64,000 nt of DNA from Desulfocurvibacter africanus subsp. africanus DSM 2603 (lineage in GTDB: Bacteria; Desulfobacterota; Desulfovibrionia; Desulfovibrionales; Desulfovibrionaceae). The stretch is from contig NZ_AULZ01000019.1 in NCBI RefSeq assembly GCF_000422545.1, forward strand, positions 32,642 through 96,641, given 5' to 3'. Positions 43,409-52,386 of this stretch are shown here, one piece after another. Positions within the stretch are counted from its first letter, which is position 1. Every line of letters begins with the position of its first letter. A program made the position numbers and the translations under genes. Below the pieces are notes generated by a model, which did not search any database, had not been told where the DNA came from, and saw only the letters and a list, made by a program, of their open reading frames with translations.

Positions 43409-46213
43409 CTAGCCCTCCTGCTCGTCAGGTAGGGCCACAACATAGCATCGAGGCCGCCCAAGGCCGGGCAAGGCAACCTTGACCTGTAGGCCCTTCTCAT
43501 TCGTCCGCAGCCATCCGGCCTGCTTCAACACCTTGGTCGCACGGCTCGCGTCATGGCCGCGCAGGACTTCGGCGCTAAATACGCTCGGCAGGAAGATAAA
43601 CTCATGCCCGGCTTGCGCCTTGCGCCTGAATCCAGCCCGATTGATGCACCTGTCGGCATTGGCGTTGCCATCCGCGTCAAGGTCTTGGAAGCGGGCTGCT
43701 CCATGCTGCTCAATAAACAGGCGGACGGCTGACAGAATGGCCCGATCCTCGGAGGCCCCGGCCCCGCCGCGTGCGGCTATCCACTCGCCAAGGCACCGCA
43801 TGGCAGCTTCGATGGCTTCGCCCGCCCGCCAAGGCAGAATGCCCCATTCGGTTGCCATTTCACCGGCCACGGCGCACAGGGCGAAGCGAGCGGCCACACG
43901 GCGGACCTGCCCATCAGCCTCGGCAGGGCAAGCCCGAGCCACGAAGGCGGGAATGGCCTTCAGGACTTCGGTGCGGGCGTTGTCCATGTCGGCCACCATG
44001 CGAGCAGTGAAGGCCCGGAAGGCGTGCCCGTAGTGAGTCGCGGCGGCTCGCTTGATGCTGTCGGCAAACACTGTAGGCGAAGCATGGCCGTGCAGGTTCT
44101 CGAATAGGCCCAGGCCCTTGCCAGCATCGGCGGGAATGTCCACAAGTCGAACTTCTTGGCCAGCTTTGACCGTGCGCCCCATTTCTTCCTGAATCTTCAA
44201 GGCAAGCCCAATCTCGCCGCTTGAGAGGACAAGCGTTCTCCATGTGGCGGGCGTCCTGTGCGTGCCGTCACGGGTTGCCCTGGATTTGCCGGACCCGTTG
44301 GCGAGCATGTAGACGGCTTCGCTCACGGCGCGGGCATCAGCTTGGCCTAGCTCATCGAGGGCCAAGAGGCTGTCACAGTGCATGGCGGCCAAGCCCTCCA
44401 GGCCATTGGACGTGGCCCGCCAGTTGCGGACAAAGCCGCTTATGCCCCCGCCTCCGCAGACGGACCCCGCAGCATGAAGCGCAGTCGATTTGCCGGTGGA
44501 GCTTCCGCCCACGAAGTTTAACCCGCCGCTTTCCTTGCCCGCGACTTCAAGCAGGGCCGCCGCAAACGCCGCACTTATTGCCAGCACAAGGCGGGAATTG
44601 CCCTGTGCCAGTGTGGCGAGGCATTCTTGCCAGCCCTCAAGCGTGCCGCCCCGGCGGTAAACGCTTTCTGCCACTTCGTGCTGAAGTACGACCATTTCGC
44701 CCGTACTGCCGACAACCTCATCGGGGAAGACGTACACCGGGCCATGCCAGCCGGTCCGTTCCACGCAGCGCACGCGGGCCTTAGGCCTGGACGTGGCGAG
44801 ATAGGTCGCAATGCTTTGGCGGTTTTTCCTGCCCGGTGCTCCGATCCATCCGCCGTCAGCAAGCGTGGAATGCCACGTCGAATCATCACGCGAGAGCATG
44901 GACAGGGGCATAGCCCAGCGGTGCAGCTGGCCGTCAGGGTCACGCCATTCGATGTAAAGCCCCCAAGCCCCGCTTGAGGTGTCGCGGGTCATGCCCAGCA
45001 CGTCCAGGCGTGGGCCAAGCCACACTTCCTGCACCGCGCCTTCCTGGTCTTCCTCCAGGCGGTAAAGCCCGGTGTTGTCGTTCACAAAGCCCTTGGGCGC
45101 GTCCTGCCTGACAGGCCCGCCCGACGTGCCCGAATGCCCGCCGTCTGCTTCGGGCATCCCGCAATCGTTGGGGGAGCAAACCCCGCCCGACGTGCCCGAC
45201 GTGCCCGACAACAAATTGCCTTGGCCGGATGTTTCGGCGGTAATGGCAATCGCCCGCGCCACAGTGCCCGCGCCGTATGTTTCACCGCCTCGGGCAGGGG
45301 CATCCCACTTCGGGCGCATGAGCCCGGACAGACGGAAAACGCGGTCTATGGCCATGATATCGCGGCCAAACCAGAAGGCCAGATGACAGCACAGGGCCGA
45401 ATCCGCCTCGGACTGCGAAGCGTAGTGGTCTTGCCACACGCCATCGAACAGGGCCTTTATTTCCTGCCCGTTCTTCGAGACGAAGGCGCGCTCAAGACGG
45501 GCGCGGTCTTCGATGGCTGGCACTGGCCTGGAAGCCTGGACGGTTGACGGATCGGCCACTTGGGCGGGGCGGGTTCCAAAGGTTTCCGCATGGAAGGCTT
45601 CGACTTCTGCTTGCCGCGCTTTTACCTTGGACGGTGTGCCCTTGATCCGGCAGCCCGTAACGGTCAGATAGCGGCCCGACTCGTACATCTCGATTGGGCC
45701 TTTCTTCCTGCCATTGGGCGGGAGATTGGCAAAGACGAACATGCGAATGCCGGTGCCGGACGGGCTCGCTTCGGCATAAGTCGCCATGTCCTGAATAATG
45801 GCCATGGTCCACGGCTTGATCTCTCCTGTGGAGGCATCCCGGCAGTGGTCCAGGTCGATTCCGACGAAGTGGTCGGCCTTGCTCAGAACAAAGCCGGTGC
45901 CGTCACAGTCGAGGCGGGAGTATGCCTGATAAGCGGTGTCGAAGTCTGACCATGTGGTGGGGTCCGTGCTGGAAGCGTTGCCACCAGTACGAGCATTCAC
46001 AGGAACCTTGGCCCACTTCCATTCCCCGCCTTTGATCTGACGCCATTCATAGCGCCAGCACACCCATTGGGGCACTTCGCGCAATTCATTGGGAATGCCG
46101 TCAGGATTGGGCGCAATGGCTTGCGGCCTAGCTGGTTCAGGGTCAGAGGTATTGGCTTTATCGGCCTTGCACAAGGCTTCGGCATCGGGTAATAAATTTG
46201 TGCCGCCAATCAT
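43409..46213 (-). CDS. Primase-polymerase/DUF927 helicase fusion
   Basis: A 934-residue replication protein. The N-terminal part (about 35-230) resembles the NrS-1-type primase-polymerase: VCWRYEW, the catalytic-type GIDLDHC at 118-124, and SPSGTGIRMF. A linker with SGTSGTSGG repeats follows. The C-terminal half is a DUF927-type helicase/ATPase with Walker A GGSSTGKST and Walker B-like LLALDEL. Such fusions initiate replication of phage satellites and integrative elements. The gene sits just downstream of an AlpA-type regulator. The start at 46213 has a G-rich region before it; ATGs at 46261 and 46270 that overlap alpA are possible. Confidence 0.85.
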   Translation of the reverse strand: MIGGTNLLPDAEALCKADKANTSDPEPARPQAIAPNPDGIPNELREVPQWVCWRYEWRQIKGGEWKWAKVPVNARTGGNASSTDPTTWSDFDTAYQAYSRLDCDGTGFVLSKADHFVGIDLDHCRDASTGEIKPWTMAIIQDMATYAEASPSGTGIRMFVFANLPPNGRKKGPIEMYESGRYLTVTGCRIKGTPSKVKARQAEVEAFHAETFGTRPAQVADPSTVQASRPVPAIEDRARLERAFVSKNGQEIKALFDGVWQDHYASQSEADSALCCHLAFWFGRDIMAIDRVFRLSGLMRPKWDAPARGGETYGAGTVARAIAITAETSGQGNLLSGTSGTSGGVCSPNDCGMPEADGGHSGTSGGPVRQDAPKGFVNDNTGLYRLEEDQEGAVQEVWLGPRLDVLGMTRDTSSGAWGLYIEWRDPDGQLHRWAMPLSMLSRDDSTWHSTLADGGWIGAPGRKNRQSIATYLATSRPKARVRCVERTGWHGPVYVFPDEVVGSTGEMVVLQHEVAESVYRRGGTLEGWQECLATLAQGNSRLVLAISAAFAAALLEVAGKESGGLNFVGGSSTGKSTALHAAGSVCGGGGISGFVRNWRATSNGLEGLAAMHCDSLLALDELGQADARAVSEAVYMLANGSGKSRATRDGTHRTPATWRTLVLSSGEIGLALKIQEEMGRTVKAGQEVRLVDIPADAGKGLGLFENLHGHASPTVFADSIKRAAATHYGHAFRAFTARMVADMDNARTEVLKAIPAFVARACPAEADGQVRRVAARFALCAVAGEMATEWGILPWRAGEAIEAAMRCLGEWIAARGGAGASEDRAILSAVRLFIEQHGAARFQDLDADGNANADRCINRAGFRRKAQAGHEFIFLPSVFSAEVLRGHDASRATKVLKQAGWLRTNEKGLQVKVALPGLGRPRCYVVALPDEQEG

Positions 46214-46250
46214 TGCCCCGCCCCGGTAGCCTTCCCTGGCCGCCGGGGTT

Positions 46251-46508
46251 CTACTTTGCATCGATAGCACCGCCCTTATCGCAAGACACGGCGCGAGACT
46301 CTAGCCAGGACGTGAGTTCGGCCACAGGGTAAGCCACCTTCTTCCCGACGCGAATGCGGCCCTTCGGACCTTCGCCCTTGCTGTCGAGATTTGCCAAAGT
46401 CCGAGGATGTAGGATGCCGCCGCTGAACTCGCTTACACGGTCGCGTGCGACGTAGGGGGATGGCCAACGGGATGCGAGGTCTGCAAGGCACGTTTTTACT
46501 TGGGGCAT
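46251..46508 (-). CDS. AlpA-like excisionase/regulator
   Basis: An 85-residue winged-helix/MerR-like DNA-binding protein of the AlpA type. It contains LHPRTLANLDSKGEGPKGRIRVGKKVAYPVAEL (read as its helix-turn-helix and wing). These proteins regulate integrase or replication genes in satellites. CAGGAGG precedes the ATG. It lies directly upstream of the primase-helicase gene, whose longer start would overlap it. No integrase gene was found in the window. Confidence 0.8.
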   Translation of the reverse strand: MPQVKTCLADLASRWPSPYVARDRVSEFSGGILHPRTLANLDSKGEGPKGRIRVGKKVAYPVAELTSWLESRAVSCDKGGAIDAK

Positions 46509-46572
46509 ATCGCCTCCTGTGTTGAAGTTTCACACAGGGGCAATCGTGCGCCAACCTGAAGCTAAATGCTTA

Positions 46573-47307
46573 TCATTTAAGTCTAGGCCTTTTTGCAAAG
46601 GCATCAAGCGCACTGGCCAATACTGAGTTTAGTCTTTCCAAAGAGAAGCCTAATGTGTTTGCGACTAGTCGCCTAAGCTCTACAGAGTCATCACGACCTT
46701 CTACCGTTGTCAACTGCGAGTATATACACAACACAGACCTACCAATGTCTCTTATCAGCACTTCGGCATCAAGTTGATAACAACTCCTCTCATTTCGATA
46801 ATATGCCTTATCTAACTTAGATTTTGATATAGCAAAAACAGACGCCACTTCCTCTGCTGCATTTTCTCTAGTTATACATTTTGTCTTCATGGCAATCTTT
46901 ACCATCAACACAGCACAAGTCACTTTCATATCCATCAAAAGCTCACTTCTTTGTCTCATATCTGATATGCCAAGAGCTCTCTTTAGGTATGCCGGACTAT
47001 CTACACCGTTTGCGTCGACACCCAATCCATCTCTAAGTTTAGAATACTCCACCTGCCCACCTCGAATTAGGGCATTTGAAACAACCAACAGATACTCGCC
47101 GACCCATGAGGGAATTGGATGACCATGATAAAGGCAAACCTCAAGCGCGGCCCAAGCTCGGAAAGGATTGCCGTTATTGAAGTATTCAACCTCCTGAACC
47201 GTAAGAAAAGTCCGTAATTCCTCTTCAGTCATTTTAAACATATATTCTCCCAGGCTTTTCTCCCGAATGTCCCGGCCAGAGCTGCGAGAGTACCGCCTTT
47301 TCGGCAT
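46573..47307 (-). CDS. Hypothetical protein, AT-rich gene
   Basis: A 244-residue protein of unknown family, largely alpha-helical, with many Arg/Lys/Glu. Its gene is clearly more AT-rich than its neighbours, a sign of separate origin. It lies between the AlpA gene and an IS3-family element. In-frame starts at 47307 (with MPKRRYSRSSG) or at MFKMTEEELRTF near 47241 are possible. A defence or regulatory role would be a guess. Confidence 0.6.
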   Translation of the reverse strand: MPKRRYSRSSGRDIREKSLGEYMFKMTEEELRTFLTVQEVEYFNNGNPFRAWAALEVCLYHGHPIPSWVGEYLLVVSNALIRGGQVEYSKLRDGLGVDANGVDSPAYLKRALGISDMRQRSELLMDMKVTCAVLMVKIAMKTKCITRENAAEEVASVFAISKSKLDKAYYRNERSCYQLDAEVLIRDIGRSVLCIYSQLTTVEGRDDSVELRRLVANTLGFSLERLNSVLASALDAFAKRPRLK

Positions 47308-47381
47308 GGGTAGCTAGTCCACGCCTTGGCCGGAGAAAGACTGACGCGTCCAACCGAGGGCGGTCCCAGCCGGCAATAGCG

Positions 47382-48272
47382 CTAAGCTACAGGAGGCGTG
47401 TCATCATTCGCCTCTTCATCTGACCTTACCCCCGCTTGGTACCCCACGGATAAGTTGGTGACTGCCTGGTCTTTGATGTTTCCGTAGTAGCTCGCCCGAA
47501 ACTGCTCGGGCGAGAGTCCTGCAAGCGCACTATGCGGACGCTCGCGATTGTAGTCCTGACGCCAGGCTTCGACCATTCGCCGGGCATCCGCCAGTGAAAC
47601 GAAAACGTTCAGGTTCAGGCATTCCTCTCGCAAGCGGCCATTGAAGCTTTCGATGTGCCCGTTGTCCATGGGCCGACCAGGCCGAATGAAGTCCAACAGG
47701 ACGCCATGCTCATGCGCCCAGCGGTCAAGCGCCTTGCCCGTCAGCTTCGGCCCCTTGTCCATCCTCAGCACGGACGGCTTTCGGCCTCCAAGGCGTAGCG
47801 CATCAAGCACACGGACCACGCGCTCTCCCGGCAGGGAGTGGTCCAGCTCGATTCGCGAGCAGCTGCGATCCCACAGTTCCACGATGGTCAGAAGCCGAAG
47901 CCTGCGCCCGCTTATCAGGGAGTCGCTCACGAAATCAAGCGGCCACTGCTCATCCGGTCCACTTGGTCCAGGCTGAACGACTCGCAAGTGGCTTGGACGC
48001 TTTCTGCGGCGCTTCAGCCGAAGCGAGAGTCCCTCCTCGCGGTAGACGCGCTCAACTTGTTTGTGGTTCACAAGGAGTCCCTCCCGGCGCAGCAGAATGC
48101 ACAGTCGGGGACTGCCAAAGCTCCTGCGCTCCTCGGACAGCTCACGCAGGCGCTTGCGCAGGTCCTCATCCCTGTCAGGCCCGGCAGGCCGCCTGAACGT
48201 GCGCCGATTAAGCAGCATAAGTCGACATGCCCGCCGCTCGGAGTAGCCGTGCTGTGAGATTGCATGGACCAC
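47382..48272 (-). CDS. IS3-family transposase OrfB (probably inactive)
   Basis: A 296-residue integrase-core protein of the IS3 family. The helix-turn-helix-like N-terminus (ISQHGYSERRACRLM) is followed by the rve domain with the DDE set: Asp in PLDFVSD, Asp in LRMDKGPKL, and Glu in GHIESFNGRLREECLN. The second motif normally reads DNGxEF; here DKGPKL is altered, which casts doubt on activity. In the intact element it would be expressed by -1 frameshifting from OrfA at the seven-A run (48303-48309 as T on the plus strand), upstream of the first ATG used here. Confidence 0.85.
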   Translation of the reverse strand: MVHAISQHGYSERRACRLMLLNRRTFRRPAGPDRDEDLRKRLRELSEERRSFGSPRLCILLRREGLLVNHKQVERVYREEGLSLRLKRRRKRPSHLRVVQPGPSGPDEQWPLDFVSDSLISGRRLRLLTIVELWDRSCSRIELDHSLPGERVVRVLDALRLGGRKPSVLRMDKGPKLTGKALDRWAHEHGVLLDFIRPGRPMDNGHIESFNGRLREECLNLNVFVSLADARRMVEAWRQDYNRERPHSALAGLSPEQFRASYYGNIKDQAVTNLSVGYQAGVRSDEEANDDTPPVA

Positions 48273-48295
48273 GGCCTCCTTGCGTGCGGCAGGCT

Positions 48296-48563
48296 CTACG
48301 AGTTTTTTTGGAGCGCCTCGCGCAGCACCCCGATGTTCAAGGCCTGCTCGGCCACTAGGCGCTTGAGACGGGCGTTCTCCTGCTCAAGAAGCCTCAGGCG
48401 TCTTGCCTCGGATATCTCAAGGCCGCCATACTTGCTCTTCCACTTGTAGAATGTCGTGTCGGAAACCTAAGTACTGCCGGCAGATGTCGGCAACCGACAT
48501 CCCGGCCTCGGCTCGCGTGAGAATCTGGATGATCTGTTCCTCGATGAAGCGGCTCTTGCGCAT
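48296..48563 (-). pseudogene. IS3-family transposase OrfA, frameshifted
   Basis: The frame starts MRKSRFIEEQIIQILTRAEAG...ADICRQY and resumes, after one extra base near 48470, as DTTFYKWKSKYGG and EISEARRLRLLEQEN up to LQKNS. The total length is 268 bases, one more than a whole number of codons. OrfA is therefore broken and the IS is dead unless rescued in trans. No clear terminal inverted repeats were found, so the element ends are only approximately 47.33 and 48.6 kb. Confidence 0.85.
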
Positions 48564-48965
48564 GACGACGACCTCCTGGCCAACGCCACAACCTTTACAC
48601 TGGGATACCTGACGGGGGAGTGGATCAGGGTTTGGAATCAGCCCAGCTCTCCAAAGGTGCCAGACAGCGATAGGCGCAACAAAAAAACCGCACAAGACGG
48701 CCTGTCATCGCGCGGGGGCTTTTCTGGGCCAAGTATTGGTCTTTCCTCTTGGGACGGATTGCGTCAGGATTCTTGTGAGTTGGTACGTTTAAATTCGCAT
48801 ATGGCGCATTGAGTATATCAGGACTGGAGCTGGAATGATGAGGGGGTGAGTAGGCGATTTGTGCAACCAACTTCTCTACAAAAAGGGTGGGGAATTGACG
48901 TCTGTATCGGGCCTTGGGTCTGAAAAAGTGGGGACAGAGTGGGGATAGAATGCGTCAGGCTAGAA

Positions 48966-48994
48966 AAACAAAGCCCGCCTGATCGCCGGGCTGA
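48966..48994 (-). terminator. Terminator after the partial tRNA-Sec
   Basis: AGCCCG...CGGGCT stem followed on the minus strand by TTTGTTTTT. It stands at the same place relative to the tRNA fragment as the terminator after the intact tRNA-Sec, but its sequence differs. Confidence 0.65.
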
Positions 48995-49012
48995 CTTGAA
49001 AATGTCCAATAA

Positions 49013-49081
49013 TGGCGGAAGCATATAGGAGTCGAACCTACCGACGACCTTTCGACCGTCCACCGGATTTGAAGTCCGGGC
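49013..49081 (-). repeat. 69-bp duplicate of the 3' part of tRNA-Sec (att-like)
   Basis: Identical over 69 bases to 58870-58938: the 3' part of tRNA-Sec from the anticodon stem through CCA. The 5' acceptor half, D arm and upstream part are absent, so it is not a functional tRNA. Such 3' fragments are usual att sites of elements integrated in tRNA genes. The remainder of 48564-49207 has no gene. Confidence 0.9.
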
Positions 49082-49105
49082 TGAATACAGGTTTCCCCTG
49101 AAATG

Positions 49106-49136
49106 AAACAGCCCCCGGAGAATCCGGAGGCTGTTT
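49106..49136 (-). terminator. Terminator of the rnf-apbE operon
   Basis: A long imperfect stem (AAACAGCC...GGCTGTTT with inner CCGG pairs) 72 bases past the apbE stop. The T tail is short (TTT then C), so it may be bidirectional or weak. Confidence 0.65.
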
Positions 49137-49207
49137 CCGAGGGGAATGAGCATTCCCGAGGGCAGTGGGGCGATACTATTCCTCGGGCGTGCGGATGGAA
49201 TGATTGG

Positions 49208-50245
49208 TCAAGCCTGGACCAATCTATTCCAATGTCTTGAAGCGAGCTTGCCTCCGGTGTCGCCCACGATCAAGCATTCGCTTGCGGACAGAGTGTCGAT
49301 GAAGTTGAGGCCTGCCTTGGGTGCCATGACGAACACGGAAGTGGACAGGGCGTCGGCTGCCATGACGGTCTGAGCGGTCACGGAGACGCTGACGCTCTTG
49401 GTCGGCGAATGGGCGGTTTTCGGGTCGACGACGTGGTGGTGCTTGCGCTCCGCGTCGTAGAAAACCTCATAGCCGCCGGAAGTAGCTACGGCTGCGTCCT
49501 TGAGCTCCAGGATCGCCGGGTAGTCGCCTTTCTTGGCCGGGTCCTCGATGGCCACGGTCCAGGGCTGCCCGACGGAGCGCGCACCCCGGGCGCGGATGTC
49601 GCCGCCTGCGTTGATCAGGTGGTTGGCGACGCCGTTCGCGGCCAGTACGTCGGACGCACGGTCGACGATGAAGCCCTTGGCGATGCCGTCGAGGGTCACG
49701 CCCATGCCCTGTTTGCCGAAGTGGACTTCGGAGCGGGAGAGGCGGATGGCGCTGGAATCGACCAGTTCGAGAGCCTCGCGCAACTCCTTCTCGGAGATAT
49801 GCATGCCGCCGCTGGACTTCAAAGTTTGGACCACGGGCAGAACGGTTGCGTCGAAGGCGCCGCTGCTGAGCCTGTTGAAACCGATGGCCTCGCGCATGAC
49901 CGCGAAGAACTCGGGCTCGACGTCGGACAGACGGCCGGTGGCGTTCAGATGCGCCAGCGGGGTGCTCGCGTTGTGACGGTCGAAGATGGCTGAAAGGCGC
50001 TCGATCTCCGCGAAGGCGAGACCGATGGCATTCTCGGCTGCCTGCCTGGACTCGTGCACTGCGGTAATGGCCACGAAGGTGCCCAGCAGGAAGCGGTTCT
50101 CACTGACCTTGTATGCGTTTCCGATCTTCCGGGTTTCGGTCATGCGGATCGCGGCCATGACTGGCGCGGGTGTTACGGCCGCGCCCAGGCCCACGATGCC
50201 CAGGGCGCGGATGAAAGCCCTTCTGGTAAACAGCTTGCTGTTCAT
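49208..50245 (-). CDS. apbE: ApbE, FMN transferase for Rnf
   Basis: A 345-residue exported flavin transferase that attaches FMN through a phosphoester to Thr in RnfG and RnfD on the periplasmic side. An N-terminal twin-arginine-like signal (TRRAFIRALGIVGLGAAV) precedes the ApbE domain. Visible motifs are GTFVAITAV, SSGAFDATVLP (catalytic-region), GVTLDGIAKGFIVD and NAGGDIRARG with the metal-binding Asp, and ADALSTSVFVM (the conserved ADxxST). It overlaps the rnfB stop codon by four bases (50242-50245), so it is coupled to the rnf operon as its last gene. Confidence 0.93.
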   Translation of the reverse strand: MNSKLFTRRAFIRALGIVGLGAAVTPAPVMAAIRMTETRKIGNAYKVSENRFLLGTFVAITAVHESRQAAENAIGLAFAEIERLSAIFDRHNASTPLAHLNATGRLSDVEPEFFAVMREAIGFNRLSSGAFDATVLPVVQTLKSSGGMHISEKELREALELVDSSAIRLSRSEVHFGKQGMGVTLDGIAKGFIVDRASDVLAANGVANHLINAGGDIRARGARSVGQPWTVAIEDPAKKGDYPAILELKDAAVATSGGYEVFYDAERKHHHVVDPKTAHSPTKSVSVSVTAQTVMAADALSTSVFVMAPKAGLNFIDTLSASECLIVGDTGGKLASRHWNRLVQA

Positions 50246-52362
50246 GCCCTCTGCTCCTTTGCGGGCTTGCTGTATTCCCTGACGTCCGCGTCGGCTGCGT
50301 ATTCGGAGCCGGCATAGGAGTCGTAGCAGGTCAGGCCGCAGCGCAGGCAACGGCTGCCTTCCTTGCGGGCGGCCTCGAACGTCACGGAGCCCTTGACCTC
50401 TTCCTTGAAGGTGCACCTGCGGTCCTCGACGCTGATCTCAGGGACCTTGATGCGCGGGATGGTGTAGACGACCTCCATGTGCTTGAGGATGGACTCGGGA
50501 ATGACGCCAGTTTGCGGGTTGACCGGCTCGGGGATGTCATTCTGGGTAACGAGGTAATGGATCGAGCGTGCCGCGCGGCGGCCGTCGGCGACGGCCTGAA
50601 TAAGGATGTTACGGCCGGTGCGCGCTTCGCCGCCGACGAAGACGTTCGCGAGGCTGGTCCGCAAGGTGGTTGTGTCGGCCTTGATGCCGCCAGTCTTCTT
50701 ATCCAGATCAAGAAGAAGCTTGCCGCTTTCGTCGGTGAAGGGAGTGGTGTCCACGAGGCGATCGGTGGCCACGACGACAAGGTCGGCTTCCATGCTCGCC
50801 TCGCTTCCCGCGACTGGCTTGGGCGTGCCCGTTGCCTTCTCGGGGTCATCGTATTGCAGCTCGCGGTACTCGATGCCGGAGACCTTGCCGCTTTCAGTCA
50901 GAACCTTCACAGGCTCAGTCAGGAACATGAGCTTGCCGCCCAGTTCCGCCGCGCGCGTGACTTCGTTCTTGTTCGCGGACATTTTGCGCTGGATGCAGGG
51001 GATGAGCGCCGTGGTTTGGGCGCCCAGGCGGGCAGCGCTGCGGATGATGTCCATGGCTGTATTGGTGTCGCCGACGACGACAACCTTCTTGCCCTTGAGA
51101 TTGGTGATGGACTTGTTGATGGCGGACAGGAAGCTGATCGAGTCGACCACTCCCTCGGCATCGGCGTTCTCGGCCTGGAGACCGGGAACCTTCCATGCGC
51201 CGGTGGCGATGAACACGGCTTCAAAGCCCTGTTCTTCCAGATCCTTAATGGTGATGTCCTTGCCGAATTCAACACCGCTGCGGACCTCGACGCCGAGCTC
51301 GAGGATGGACTGGATTTCCCAGTTCACGACCTTGTCGGGCAGGCGGTACTCGGGGATAACACCCGTGAGCATGCCGCCGACCTTTTCACGCTTCTCGAAG
51401 ATGACAGGCTCGTGGCCGATGCGGCGCAGGAAGTAGGCGCAGGACAGGCCGGCGGGACCGCCGCCGATGATGGCCACGCGGTGGCCGGAGCGGGGATTGC
51501 AGTCCAGCTTGACGCGCGTGCCGGAGTTCATTTCCCAGTCGGCGACGAAGCGGTGCAGGGTGTGGATGGCCACGCCCTCATCCGCGATGTTGCGGCGGCA
51601 GATTGTTTCGCAGGGGGCCGGGCACAGGCGGCCGACGGCCAGCGGCAGCGGATTGCGCTCCTTCATGGTCAGCAGGGCGCCGCGCATGTCACCCTGCTTC
51701 ATCTGCTGGATGTAGGTGCGCACGTCTATCTGGGCCGGGCATTTCTGCATGCAGGGCGCCAGGCAGTCGTCGGTCTTGTTCAGATGCAGGAGGTCCATGG
51801 TCAGGCCGGAGACTCGGATGGCTCCCGTGGGGCAGACCTCGACGCACTTGCCGCATGAGCGGCAGGCGTTCATATCGACAATCGGCAGGTTGTCGTCGTT
51901 CAGGCGGATGGCGTCGAAGCCGCAGACCTTCACGCAGGAGCCCATGCCGATGCAGCCGAGGCCGCAGGACTTCTCGCCGCCGTAGAGCAGGGCCTCGGCG
52001 CGGCAGTCATGAATGCCCTCGTAGTCGAAGAGCAGGTTGGCGCGGGAACCGCCAGTGCAGATATTGTGGGCGACTTTGGGCTCCTTGAAGGAAGCCTCCA
52101 GGCCCATCACGGCCGCGACATTCTTGGCGATGTCGGAGCCACCGGCGACGCAGATTTCCGGGGCAGCCTCGCCCTTGACGATGGCCCCCGCAGCCGCCGA
52201 GCAGCCCGGATAGCCGCAGCCGCCGCAGTTCGCGCCTGGGAAGCAGGCTTCGACGGCCGCGATGCGCGGGTCTTCCTTGACATGCAGGACCTTGGAGGCG
52301 GCGGCCAGGACGGCCGCGGCGGTCAGGCCCAGCAGGAACAGAATCAGAATCGAAGTTGCCAT
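50242..52362 (-). CDS. rnfB: RnfB fused to a GltD-like flavoprotein
   Basis: A 706-residue protein. Residues 1-22 form a membrane helix. The Fe-S motif has Cys40, Cys46, Cys49 and Cys54 (CGGCGYPGC). Ferredoxin-type clusters occur near 133-147 and 167-177. From about 195 on, the protein matches the GltD/NfnB type of flavin-dependent NAD(P)-linked reductases: AIIGGGPAGLSCAYFLRR (FAD site), then VVVGDTNTAMD (dinucleotide site) and VFVGGEARTG. A further CLRCGLTC occurs near the end. The RnfB part should transfer electrons from ferredoxin into the Rnf complex; the extra domain could connect NAD(P)H or another donor. It lies between rnfA and apbE. Confidence 0.93.
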   Translation of the reverse strand: MATSILILFLLGLTAAAVLAAASKVLHVKEDPRIAAVEACFPGANCGGCGYPGCSAAAGAIVKGEAAPEICVAGGSDIAKNVAAVMGLEASFKEPKVAHNICTGGSRANLLFDYEGIHDCRAEALLYGGEKSCGLGCIGMGSCVKVCGFDAIRLNDDNLPIVDMNACRSCGKCVEVCPTGAIRVSGLTMDLLHLNKTDDCLAPCMQKCPAQIDVRTYIQQMKQGDMRGALLTMKERNPLPLAVGRLCPAPCETICRRNIADEGVAIHTLHRFVADWEMNSGTRVKLDCNPRSGHRVAIIGGGPAGLSCAYFLRRIGHEPVIFEKREKVGGMLTGVIPEYRLPDKVVNWEIQSILELGVEVRSGVEFGKDITIKDLEEQGFEAVFIATGAWKVPGLQAENADAEGVVDSISFLSAINKSITNLKGKKVVVVGDTNTAMDIIRSAARLGAQTTALIPCIQRKMSANKNEVTRAAELGGKLMFLTEPVKVLTESGKVSGIEYRELQYDDPEKATGTPKPVAGSEASMEADLVVVATDRLVDTTPFTDESGKLLLDLDKKTGGIKADTTTLRTSLANVFVGGEARTGRNILIQAVADGRRAARSIHYLVTQNDIPEPVNPQTGVIPESILKHMEVVYTIPRIKVPEISVEDRRCTFKEEVKGSVTFEAARKEGSRCLRCGLTCYDSYAGSEYAADADVREYSKPAKEQRA

Positions 52363-52386
52363 ACCTAAGTCTCCCTAGCTTGCTGG

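Noticed and set aside
48818..49153. 111-codon ORF across the tRNA-Sec fragment
   Set aside because: It runs through the tRNA fragment and a terminator and has no protein-like features.
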